From: Ignavibacteria bacterium | GTDB taxonomy: Bacteria; Bacteroidota; Ignavibacteria; Tepidaquicellales; OLB5 | NCBI GenBank assembly: GCA_026417195.1 | Contig: JAOADS010000140.1 | Location: forward strand, 1-5,713 | Length of the DNA: 5,713 bases | Reading direction: 5' to 3' | The notes under the pieces: generated by a model | What the model saw: only the letters and a program-made list of their open reading frames with translations | The model's database searches: none | Told to the model about the DNA's origin: nothing | Part shown: piece after piece, positions 1-5,713 of the stretch | Layout of the letters: every line of letters begins with the position of its first letter | Position numbering within the stretch: the stretch's first letter is position 1 | Made by a program: the position numbers and the translations under genes

Positions 1-1092
1 ATGTTTACAGGGAGGATAAAAGGCGTAGGCCCGAGATATTGTCCCTCAATTGAAGATAAAATATACCGCTTTTCTGATAAAGAAAGACATCAGCTATTTC
101 TTGAACCAGAGGGATTAAACAGCGATTTGATATATCTTAACGGCTTTTCTTCAAGCCTGCCTGCACACATTCAGGAAAAGGCTCTTCGGACTATTCCGGG
201 TCTTGAAAAAGTAAAAATGGTCAGGCCGGGTTATGCAGTTGAATATGATTTTATTCCGACTTACCAGACAAAGTTTAATCTTGAAACCAAGATCATTGAC
301 GGCCTTTTCCTTGCAGGGCAGATTAACGGCACTTCAGGTTATGAAGAAGCTGCTGCTCAGGGTCTTATAGCAGGTATTAACGCTGCAATGAAAATACACG
401 GAGAAGAACCGTTTCTTCTGAAACGAAGTGAAGCTTACATAGGCGTCTTGATTGATGATCTTATAAATAAAATTCCGGATGAACCTTACAGAATCTTTAC
501 TTCATCAGCTGAATACAGGCTGATGCTCAGGCAGGATAATGCTGATCTTAGACTTGCACCATATGCAAGGAAATTAGGTACGATTGATGATAAACTTTAC
601 CAAAGAATAGAGAAGAAAAGAGAACTGATACAGGATGGATTGAAATATTTCAAAAGCACATATATATCACCGAAGGAAATAAATCCATACCTTAAGGGAA
701 TCAAATCGTCTGAAATAAATCAGTCAGAGTGCCTTGCACAGATAATAAAGAGAAATGAAGTTTCACTCCACGAAATGCTGAAGGAGAGTTGTTTTAACGG
801 GAACAGACTCATTCAGGAACTATTGGAATTTAAAGCTGCTTCTGAACAGATTGAAATAGAACTAAGGTATGAAGGATATATCCAGAGACAGCTTGAACAG
901 ATAAAAAATTTTGAGAAAGATGAGAATATACAAATTCCGGAGAACTTTGATTACAATAAAATCAGGTCCCTTTCATCAGAAGCAAGGGAGAAACTTTCAA
1001 AAATTAAACCCAGATCTTTAGGGCAGGCTTCCAGAATTGCCGGTGTCTCACCAGTGGATATTTCAATACTTCAGGTATATATGAAAGGCTGA
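1..1092 (+). CDS. mnmG: MnmG (GidA), tRNA uridine-5-carboxymethylaminomethyl modification enzyme, 3' part only
   Basis: MnmG is an FAD-dependent cytoplasmic enzyme that, with the GTPase MnmE, installs the (carboxymethyl)aminomethyl group at C5 of the wobble uridine (U34) in certain tRNAs. The 363 visible residues match the family's second half. They include GVGPRYCPSIEDK (residues 8-20), whose Cys14 aligns with the proposed catalytic Cys277 of the E. coli enzyme. They also include the signature GQINGTSGYEEAAAQG (106-121), the FTSSAEYRLMLRQDNADLRL block (166-185), and the C-terminal helical, MnmE-binding tail ending GQASRIAGVSP...ILQVYMKG. By the Cys alignment about 260 N-terminal residues, including the Rossmann FAD-binding part, lie left of the window, so the ATG at base 1 is an internal Met and not the start. 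The usual Arg of the TSRAEYR block is Ser here (residue 169). The frame is otherwise intact and ends in TGA one base before rsmG, so the two genes are probably cotranscribed. Confidence 0.97.
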   Translation: MFTGRIKGVGPRYCPSIEDKIYRFSDKERHQLFLEPEGLNSDLIYLNGFSSSLPAHIQEKALRTIPGLEKVKMVRPGYAVEYDFIPTYQTKFNLETKIIDGLFLAGQINGTSGYEEAAAQGLIAGINAAMKIHGEEPFLLKRSEAYIGVLIDDLINKIPDEPYRIFTSSAEYRLMLRQDNADLRLAPYARKLGTIDDKLYQRIEKKRELIQDGLKYFKSTYISPKEINPYLKGIKSSEINQSECLAQIIKRNEVSLHEMLKESCFNGNRLIQELLEFKAASEQIEIELRYEGYIQRQLEQIKNFEKDENIQIPENFDYNKIRSLSSEAREKLSKIKPRSLGQASRIAGVSPVDISILQVYMKG

Positions 1093-1096
1093 TGTG
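1084..1096 (+). promoter_or_regulatory. Ribosome binding site and GTG start of rsmG
   Basis: AAAGG (1084-1088) lies five bases before the GTG at 1094. It sits inside the last codons and stop of mnmG. The rsmG frame is closed by a TGA at 1082-1084, so GTG is the first usable start. The ATG at 1092-1094 overlaps the mnmG stop but is in another frame that closes after 13 codons. The one-base gap suggests that ribosomes finishing mnmG can restart on rsmG. Confidence 0.6.
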
Positions 1097-1657
1097 TTTT
1101 CAGATAAAGAGAAAATCTTCAATGACCTTATAATTGAATGGAATTCCAGAATCAATCTCGTATCCAGAAAAAAGAAAGATGTATATGACCTGATTTCAGA
1201 CAGCAGGTTATTTGAAAAAGCCATTTGCTTCGGAAGTTCTGTGAAAATTGCTGATATAGGAACAGGCGGTGGCTTCCCCGGAATTGTACTTGCTATCAGA
1301 CATCCTGAAACATATTTTACGCTTGTTGATTCAGTTAATAAGAAAGTAAATGCTCTGAAAGACATTGTAGAAAAACTTAAGCTTAATAACGTGAAGGTTT
1401 TATGCTCACGTGTTGAGGAATTACATAAATCTGAATACAGAAAAGTTTTTGATTTCGTTACGGCAAGATCGGTTGCCCCGCTTGATAAACTTTGCAGGTG
1501 GTCAGTAAATATTATAAAAAGCGGAGGAACACTGGTTACTCTTAAAGGCGGAGAAATTACCGCTGAGCTTGACTCAGCAGCTGAACTCAGCTATGTTATG
1601 GATTTTAAAATTACCGATGCCGGGCAGAGAAAACTTATATCAGTAACATTCCGTTAA
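1094..1657 (+). CDS. rsmG: RsmG (GidB), 16S rRNA (guanine-527-N7)-methyltransferase
   Basis: RsmG transfers a methyl group from S-adenosylmethionine to N7 of G527 in the 530 loop of 16S rRNA; in several bacteria its loss gives low-level streptomycin resistance. The 187-residue product carries the family pattern in order. These are the N-terminal helix with WNSRINLVS (16-24), SAM motif I DIGTGGGFPGI (54-64), the acidic end of strand 2 (LVDS, 77-80), SRVEEL (105-110), TARSVAPL (123-130, matching SRAFASL of E. coli) and LKGG (150-153). It is about 20 residues shorter than E. coli RsmG, all at the N-terminus. The in-frame stop at 1082-1084 and the GTG at 1094 leave no room for a longer protein, so the short form is real unless there is a sequencing error. 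It directly follows mnmG, the classical gidA-gidB order. The stop TAA touches the stop of the convergent exchanger gene with no spacer. Confidence 0.96.
   Translation: MFSDKEKIFNDLIIEWNSRINLVSRKKKDVYDLISDSRLFEKAICFGSSVKIADIGTGGGFPGIVLAIRHPETYFTLVDSVNKKVNALKDIVEKLKLNNVKVLCSRVEELHKSEYRKVFDFVTARSVAPLDKLCRWSVNIIKSGGTLVTLKGGEITAELDSAAELSYVMDFKITDAGQRKLISVTFR
1562..1592. repeat. Two adjacent short inverted repeats inside the rsmG 3' end
   Basis: GCTGAG-cttga-CTCAGC (1562-1578) forms a perfect 6-bp stem with a 5-base loop. It is followed at once by AGCTGA-ac-TCAGCT (1579-1592), another perfect inverted repeat. The four arms are near-copies of each other, so alternative pairings are possible. No run of T follows on either strand, so this is not a standard intrinsic terminator. 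It lies about 65 bases before the convergent stop codons. It may be a chance product of the Ala/Glu/Leu/Ser codons there. Confidence 0.4.
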
Positions 1658-2656
1658 TCACACCGGAACAGCGAGATAATAAAGCAGGATAATATTTAAG
1701 GCATAAACGATAAATATAAGAAACGCATCGAGGGCAAGCAAAAACCTTTTTGATTCCAGCCTGTATGTAAGTCCGGTTATGGCTATAGCTGACATTATAA
1801 CCACACAGATTACAGAGATAAGATTTGACTCAGAAGCATCTTTCAGTAAATGTCCTTTTGTATAGAAAATATCATCTATGGCAAGTATGAGAATATTGAA
1901 AATATTGCTCCCTAGTAAATTTCCAACAGATAAATCCACAGAGCCCATTCTTACAGCTGATAAGGATACTGCGACTTCAGGCAATGAAGTTGAAGCAGCC
2001 AGAAATAATGTACCTACAAATGTGTTGCCAAGACCCGATTGATAAGCTACTTCCTCAGCGAAGTAAGGAATTGTAAGAGCAGCAGATATTATAACGACAG
2101 CGAAAACTACATACATTGTAATGGCTTTTTTCAAAGTAAAACTATATGAGCTTTTGTTTTTTTCATCTCTGCCGGCGGATTTCTTTTCGTGAAGATAAAT
2201 TACTCTGATGGAAAAAAAGTATATGATTATAAAAAGTATGCTGGTTAAGCCTATGGAAGGTGTGATGTAAACATCAAAAGGAAGAAACAACCCTACACCA
2301 GCCATACTTACTAGTATGATTCCAAGTGCCGCAGATAATATGTGACTCTGGGAAGCTTCCGTAAAAATAGGCCTTCGGTTTTTGATGAAAGCGTCCATAA
2401 GCGCGAGTATTCCCAGATTGAATGCACAACTTCCGAAAATATCACCTGCGGCCAGATCTGCAGACTGAATTAAAGCTGAAGAGCTTATTCCTACCATGAG
2501 TTCAGGAAGAGAGGTTACAGCAGCCATAAACACTAGTCCTATCCATGCCCTGCCCAGACCGGTCAGCTTGGCAATCGCATCACCGTAATAAGAAAGTTTT
2601 TTTCCGGCAAATAATATCACTGCAGCACATATTAAAAATCCCAGATATGAATTCAA
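1658..2656 (-). CDS. CaCA-superfamily cation exchanger (sodium/calcium antiporter-like, YrbG type)
   Basis: This is an integral membrane antiporter of the Ca2+/cation antiporter superfamily, probably exchanging Ca2+ for Na+ (or H+) across the inner membrane. The 332 residues show about ten hydrophobic segments split into two halves by a charged loop (156-176, HEKKSAGRDEKNKSS). Each half carries one alpha repeat. Alpha-1 has TSLPE (48-52) and GDIFGSCAFN (71-80); alpha-2 has TSLPE (223-227) and GNLLGSNIFN (245-254). By alignment to NCX_Mj, the ion-site residues Thr/Ser/Glu are T48, S49, E52 and T223, S224, E227, with S76, N80, S250 and N254 in the second motifs. The position of Asp240 in NCX_Mj is Asn here, and alpha-1 departs from GNxxGSNxxN at two places. 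The start is a TTG overlapping the nhaA stop as TTGA. A TAG lies two codons upstream in frame, and the next Met (44) would delete the first membrane helix. True substrates cannot be read from sequence; Ca2+ is the family expectation. Confidence 0.9.
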   Translation of the reverse strand: MNSYLGFLICAAVILFAGKKLSYYGDAIAKLTGLGRAWIGLVFMAAVTSLPELMVGISSSALIQSADLAAGDIFGSCAFNLGILALMDAFIKNRRPIFTEASQSHILSAALGIILVSMAGVGLFLPFDVYITPSIGLTSILFIIIYFFSIRVIYLHEKKSAGRDEKNKSSYSFTLKKAITMYVVFAVVIISAALTIPYFAEEVAYQSGLGNTFVGTLFLAASTSLPEVAVSLSAVRMGSVDLSVGNLLGSNIFNILILAIDDIFYTKGHLLKDASESNLISVICVVIMSAIAITGLTYRLESKRFLLALDAFLIFIVYALNIILLYYLAVPV

Positions 2657-3972
2657 TTCCTATTGGTATCTGAAGTAAGTTTCAGTAAAATAAATGAAAA
2701 AATTCCTGCTATAAGAGAAGCCATAAGTATTCCTACTTTCGCCTGAGTTATGTGAGTTTGATCATCAAAAGCAAGTTCAGTTATAAACAGTGACATCGTA
2801 AAACCTATAGATGCAAGCAAGCCGGCTGAAAGCAGATGTCTGTAATTCATCCCTTCCGGCAGCGAAGCCCATTTCATTTTTACAAATAGTATAGAAACGC
2901 AACATACACCTAAAAATTTACCTATAACCAAGCCAAGAAATACACCCATGGTTACATCAGCAGTCAGATCAAAGGAATCCCCCGTAAGACCGACACCAGC
3001 ATTTGCCAGTGCAAAGACTGGCATTACGATAAAAGCTACAAGTGGATGCATGGAATGCTCAAGTCTCTGAAGAGGTGTCAGTGCATTCTTTGAAAGGTTG
3101 CGTATGCCTTCCAGAACATGGAGTTGTTCAGAAGAGACAAGTGAGCTGGCTCTTTTTTTTGCATTTTTGAAACGTTCAATAAGTTGCTGGAGTTTTAAAT
3201 AATAATTACTTTCATCTACCTTAACATCTGCAGGAATGGTAAATGCAGCCAGCACAGCTGCTATAGTTGCATGAACTCCGGACATAAGGAAAGCAGTCCA
3301 CAGACCTCCTATACCAACTATTCCGTAAAAGACCGGGCTTCTCACACCTATGTAATTTGCAAATATCAGTATAGCCATAAAACCAGCTCCGGTGAGAAGA
3401 CTTATCATATTTATATCTGAAGTATAGAAAAAAGCTATTACCAGAACAGCACCTATATCATCAACTATTGCAAATGCCGTTACAAATACCTTGAGAGACA
3501 CAGGTATCCGGTCACCTAAGAGATATAGTATTCCCAAAGCAAAGGCAATGTCTGTAGCCATGGGAATTCCCCAGCCGGAGACAGTTTCCTTTCCGTAATT
3601 AAAGAACAGATAAATAACGGCAGGGAAAATCATGCCTCCGATAGCTGCAACTATAGGTAAAAGAGCCTTTCTGGGATTGGAAAGCTCTCCGTCTAAAATT
3701 TCTCTTTTTAATTCAAGACCAACTACAAAGAAGAAGATAGCCATAAGTCCGTCGTTTATCCAGTGGTGCAGTGATTTATCTATATTGAAACTGCCGATGC
3801 CGATTCTGAGGTGAATTTCCCATAGGTTTTTAAAACCTTCTGCAAAAGGTGAATTTGATATGACGATAGCTATAAAAGCGGATGAGAAGAGCACTATTCC
3901 GCTTGCTGAAGAATTGTTTATGAACCTCTTTGCAGGCTCAACTATCCATCTGTCAACCGGCTTTTCTTTCAA
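2653..3972 (-). CDS. nhaA: NhaA-family Na+/H+ antiporter
   Basis: NhaA expels one Na+ (or Li+) in exchange for two H+ at the inner membrane, giving sodium tolerance and pH homeostasis at alkaline pH. The 439 residues contain the family hallmarks: WINDGLMAIFFFVVGLELKRE (71-91), ATDIAFALG (139-147), AFAIVDDIGAV (166-176), SGVHAT (231-236) and the RLEHSMHP...PVFALANAGV region (303-327). Aligned to E. coli NhaA, D171/D172 match the ion-binding D163/D164, T140/D141 match T132/D133, H234 matches H225 and K352 matches K300. The protein is about 50 residues longer than the E. coli one. Most of the extra length is a charged cytoplasmic-type loop at about 249-305, a feature I associate with longer NhaA forms of several other phyla. 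The start is TTG at 3972: no ATG, GTG or TTG lies between it and the upstream in-frame TAA, and the next Met (77) would remove the first helix. No clear Shine-Dalgarno precedes it. It sits 57 bases after xth and overlaps the exchanger gene. Confidence 0.96.
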   Translation of the reverse strand: MKEKPVDRWIVEPAKRFINNSSASGIVLFSSAFIAIVISNSPFAEGFKNLWEIHLRIGIGSFNIDKSLHHWINDGLMAIFFFVVGLELKREILDGELSNPRKALLPIVAAIGGMIFPAVIYLFFNYGKETVSGWGIPMATDIAFALGILYLLGDRIPVSLKVFVTAFAIVDDIGAVLVIAFFYTSDINMISLLTGAGFMAILIFANYIGVRSPVFYGIVGIGGLWTAFLMSGVHATIAAVLAAFTIPADVKVDESNYYLKLQQLIERFKNAKKRASSLVSSEQLHVLEGIRNLSKNALTPLQRLEHSMHPLVAFIVMPVFALANAGVGLTGDSFDLTADVTMGVFLGLVIGKFLGVCCVSILFVKMKWASLPEGMNYRHLLSAGLLASIGFTMSLFITELAFDDQTHITQAKVGILMASLIAGIFSFILLKLTSDTNRN

Positions 3973-4029
3973 GATATTTTTTAAGTTTTATGGTTATGCT
4001 TTATGTGTAAAAATAGGGATTACCATGAA
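3973..4029 (-). other. Short spacer between xth and nhaA
   Basis: These 57 bases are AT-rich and contain no convincing hairpin with a T run and no good promoter match. On the minus strand there are three closely spaced CATAA copies. The absence of a terminator supports readthrough from xth into nhaA, but a weak promoter here cannot be excluded. Confidence 0.5.
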
Positions 4030-4800
4030 TTAAATTTTAATCTCAAGCTCTACAGGACAGTGATCACTGCCATGAACTTCTGAATGTATTTTACATGAAA
4101 TGACCTTATCTTTCATTTCTTTAGTAACGAAGAAGTAATCTATTCTCCATCCGACGTTACGCACTCTTGCACGTGTGAAATAATCCCAGTATGTGTAGTG
4201 TCCGCCTTCTGAATTGAAAATCCTGAATGTGTCAACATAGCCAAGATTTATTAACCTGTCAATCCACTGTCTTTCTTCGGGCAGTAATCCAGTATTGCCT
4301 TCGTTTTCCTTAGGTCTTGCAAGGTCAAGTTCAGTGTGTGCAGTATTGAAATCTCCGCCTATGATTATGTTCTTTTGTTTTTTTCTCTTTTTCTCAACAT
4401 AGAAAAAGAACTCATCGTAGAATGCCAGTTTATACGGAACTCTTCTGTTACCCTCACCTCCATTGGGAAAGTAAACATTATATAATAAAAAACTTCCGTA
4501 ATCTGCTTCTATTACACGACCTTCATTGTCAAATGAACTATGATTGAATCCGTAATTAACGGATAAAGGTTTTTCTTTTGTATAAATTGCAACTCCGGAG
4601 TAACCTTTTCTTTCAGCGGGGTTGAGGTAAAATTCATAACCTTCGATTTCGGCATCTGAATTGAGCTGTTCTTTTGTAGCCTTAACTTCCTGAAGACATA
4701 CTATATCTGGTGAAGTTTTCTTAAACCAGTCCATAAAACCTTTTTTAAGCACAGCCCTGAAACCGCTCACGTTCCACGAGAAAATGCGGAGAGTTTTCAT
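4030..4800 (-). CDS. xth: Exodeoxyribonuclease III / AP endonuclease (Xth, exonuclease-endonuclease-phosphatase family)
   Basis: This enzyme cleaves the DNA backbone 5' to abasic sites in base excision repair and can act as a 3'-5' exonuclease and 3' phosphatase on duplex DNA. The 256-residue protein is full length for the family (E. coli Xth has 268). Recognisable motifs are WNVSGFRA (9-16, Asn10), LQEVKA (36-41, metal-binding Glu38), GYSGVAIY (66-73), YFPNGGEG (110-117, catalytic Tyr110), GGDFNTAHTELDLARPKEN (148-166, Asp150 and Asn152), GLLPEER (171-177), YTYWDY (202-207), ARVRNVGWRIDYFF (211-224, Asp221) and SDHCPVE (245-251, the Asp246-His247 pair). All catalytic positions are present. 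The DLARPKEN and ARxRNVGWRIDYF segments resemble the ExoA/APE1-like branch. The ATG at 4800 has an in-frame TGA two codons upstream, so the start is fixed. There is no Shine-Dalgarno, but a good promoter lies just upstream. It is the first gene of the minus-strand cluster leading into nhaA. Confidence 0.97.
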   Translation of the reverse strand: MKTLRIFSWNVSGFRAVLKKGFMDWFKKTSPDIVCLQEVKATKEQLNSDAEIEGYEFYLNPAERKGYSGVAIYTKEKPLSVNYGFNHSSFDNEGRVIEADYGSFLLYNVYFPNGGEGNRRVPYKLAFYDEFFFYVEKKRKKQKNIIIGGDFNTAHTELDLARPKENEGNTGLLPEERQWIDRLINLGYVDTFRIFNSEGGHYTYWDYFTRARVRNVGWRIDYFFVTKEMKDKVISCKIHSEVHGSDHCPVELEIKI

Positions 4801-4823
4801 AATTCAATGCAAAGTTATGGACT

Positions 4824-4854
4824 GAAACTTAAAGTTGATAGATAAATTTTCAAA
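4824..4854 (-). promoter_or_regulatory. Predicted Bacteroidota-type promoter for xth (and perhaps nhaA and the exchanger gene)
   Basis: On the minus strand TTTG (4854-4851) is followed by exactly 19 bases and then TAAGTTTC (4831-4824). This matches TTTG-N19-TAnnTTTG, the -33/-7 consensus described for the primary sigma factor of Bacteroidota, at every fixed base but the last. Transcription would begin around 4815-4820, giving a leader of about 15-20 bases before the xth ATG at 4800, which fits the absence of a Shine-Dalgarno. AT-rich DNA yields chance matches, so this remains a prediction. Confidence 0.5.
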
Positions 4855-5051
4855 CGATGAGAAGTAAATATCAGAAATGAAATTTTTTGCTTTTAAATTT
4901 TTGTTAAAACGAGTTATTTTAGTATGGGGTTAATGCGGAGGTTTATGGTTATCAGAATCAATTAAGTTGAAATGGTGGAGGAGTGATGCTTCGACAAGAT
5001 TCATGGTGAGTTTATCTAAAATCTCAGCTGAGACTTTAAAATGACTATAAC
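4855..5051 (+). other. Leader of the divergent hypothetical gene with very short open frames
   Basis: No normal gene fits here. Reading rightward, three very short frames appear: MVIRIN (4945-4965), MLRQDSW (4986-5009) and MTITWV (5041-5061). The first is preceded by GGAGG at 4937-4941, three bases from its ATG. The second is preceded by GGAGGAG at 4977-4983. The stop of the third overlaps an ATG of the downstream gene as ATGA at 5058-5061. No convincing plus-strand promoter was found. The frames may be chance, or the region may be a translated or regulatory leader. Confidence 0.3.
4986..5010. repeat. Possible degenerate copy of a dispersed TTCGACAAG-type intergenic repeat
   Basis: GCTTCGACAAG (4988-4998), followed by a degenerate tail ending in GGTGAG, resembles a short repeat (GCTTCGACAAGCTCAGCATGA-like) that I recall being scattered through intergenic regions of some Bacteroidota and relatives. 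The tail matches poorly and only one copy is present in the window, so the assignment rests on memory of the motif. Confidence 0.2.
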
Positions 5052-5713
5052 ATGGGTATGAGTCTATCTACATATGATATGTTGAAAGCGCTTGGATATG
5101 GTGCAGACACAGATATTTTGGAAACAAAAAGGATTTTAAGTAGATTCAAACTTTTCGGGCTCATTCTTCATGATCCTAAATTACATTCAGACTTCCACGA
5201 TACTTTAAGTAAATCTTTCGAAAGACTTGACTATTTAACCGGGGAATATTTTTTATTTTTTGCTATTACAGATCCGCCAATAGATTGGATTGAAATAAGT
5301 GTAAAAAGGGAATACTTCAGGTTTCTATCGAGTCGTTTTGATAGTTATTCCGTTGAAGATAGAAGTATAACTGCTTACACGATGGCACAGGGACTCGGAA
5401 TTGATTTTGATGACCTTCCGGTAATAATTCTCAGCCATGATTTTAAATTTAAAGAATTTAGAGTAGTAAGGACGTGTCCTAAGTATCTTGAAAAACAGAT
5501 GGCAGAGATTGGATATTTTTTATCACGGAGACATAAAGGTTTCAATCTAATGAGCGATTCGGGTTTTAATATGTTAATAAAATCTATAGATCTGTGTGGT
5601 GGAAGCTATCATATTACACATGAAGAATTTTTAGCTAAAACCGTATATGAGTTTTTGGTTGCTACATTTACAGGCAGAGGTAGGAGATTTGCAATAAATG
5701 ATCTGTATAGTGT
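5052..5713 (+). CDS. Protein of unknown function, 5' part, cut by the right edge
   Basis: An uninterrupted frame of 220 codons runs to the window end, with codon use like a real gene. I do not recognise the family. The product begins MGMSLSTYDMLKALGYGADT. The ATG at 5058 is an alternative start two codons in; a TAA at 5037-5039 closes the frame upstream and neither ATG has a clear Shine-Dalgarno. There is no signal peptide and no membrane helix. The middle shows alternating beta-like and amphipathic stretches: FKLFGLILHD (32-41), LDYLTGEYFLFFAITDPPIDW (59-79) and DLPVIILSHDFKFKEFRVVR (121-140). The hydrophobic strand followed by DPP and W, and later by the LP-hydrophobic strand, faintly recalls a thioredoxin-like alpha/beta layout. 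However, no CxxC motif is present, so this is only a suggestion. The later part (145-220) looks helical and basic (SRRHK, GRGRR). It is divergent from xth and separated from it by 251 bases, so no shared function can be inferred. Confidence 0.8.
   Translation, partial: MGMSLSTYDMLKALGYGADTDILETKRILSRFKLFGLILHDPKLHSDFHDTLSKSFERLDYLTGEYFLFFAITDPPIDWIEISVKREYFRFLSSRFDSYSVEDRSITAYTMAQGLGIDFDDLPVIILSHDFKFKEFRVVRTCPKYLEKQMAEIGYFLSRRHKGFNLMSDSGFNMLIKSIDLCGGSYHITHEEFLAKTVYEFLVATFTGRGRRFAINDLYS

Noticed and set aside
1..3. ATG at base 1 as the mnmG start
   Set aside because: The protein begins at a point equal to about residue 264 of E. coli MnmG, so this Met is internal and the gene is cut by the window edge.
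1092..1133. ATG overlapping the mnmG stop (TGATG) as the rsmG start
   Set aside because: It is out of frame with rsmG and closes after 13 codons; the GTG at 1094 is in frame and has AAAGG upstream.
1063..1365. A 100-codon open frame on the minus strand across the mnmG-rsmG junction
   Set aside because: It lies opposite the clearly coding N-terminal half of rsmG, and its translation shows no family motif. It is a shadow frame.
3632..3814. A 60-codon open frame on the plus strand inside nhaA
   Set aside because: It is antisense to conserved NhaA helices, with no start signal or recognisable product.
4058..4069. Perfect 12-base palindrome CAGTGATCACTG
   Set aside because: It falls exactly on the conserved Ser-Asp-His codons of xth, so it is explained by coding constraint. 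There is no second copy nearby to suggest an operator.
4911..4945. A possible plus-strand promoter, TTTG-N19-TATGGGGT, for the unknown gene
   Set aside because: The spacing fits, but the -7 element lacks the TTTG half, and in such AT-rich DNA this match is not better than chance.

Overview
The window is a moderately AT-rich bacterial chromosome segment, dense with genes. It carries two housekeeping RNA-modification genes on the plus strand, then a three-gene minus-strand cluster, then a divergent plus-strand gene of unknown function that runs off the right edge. Nothing in the core genes fixes the taxon. Three things lean towards the Bacteroidota/Chlorobiota/Ignavibacteriota side of the tree: a good match to the TTTG-N19-TAnnTTTG promoter in front of the exonuclease gene, weak or absent Shine-Dalgarno sequences in front of the minus-strand genes, and an NhaA with a long hydrophilic loop. 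This placement is an inference and should be tested by phylogeny of MnmG or RsmG.

Positions 1-1657 (plus) hold the 3' part of mnmG (tRNA wobble-uridine modification) and a complete rsmG (16S rRNA G527 methylation), separated by one base. This is the old gidA-gidB pair, and both products tune decoding by the ribosome. Positions 1658-4800 (minus) read, in transcription order, xth (exonuclease III / AP endonuclease), nhaA (Na+/H+ antiporter) and a CaCA-family cation exchanger. nhaA and the exchanger overlap by four bases (TTGA) and both appear to start with TTG. A plausible reading is a sodium cycle: NhaA uses the proton gradient to expel Na+, and the exchanger can use the resulting Na+ gradient to expel Ca2+. 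The exchanger and rsmG genes meet tail to tail with no base between their stop codons.

Positions 4801-5051 are a 251-base divergent intergenic region. It holds the likely xth promoter and, on the other strand, a leader with very short open frames, two of them preceded by GGAGG. From 5052 to the right edge runs an open frame of at least 220 codons, cut by the window end. Its product looks soluble and I do not recognise it. It is the most likely place for something undescribed. No RNA genes, CRISPR array, insertion sequence or phage genes were seen.
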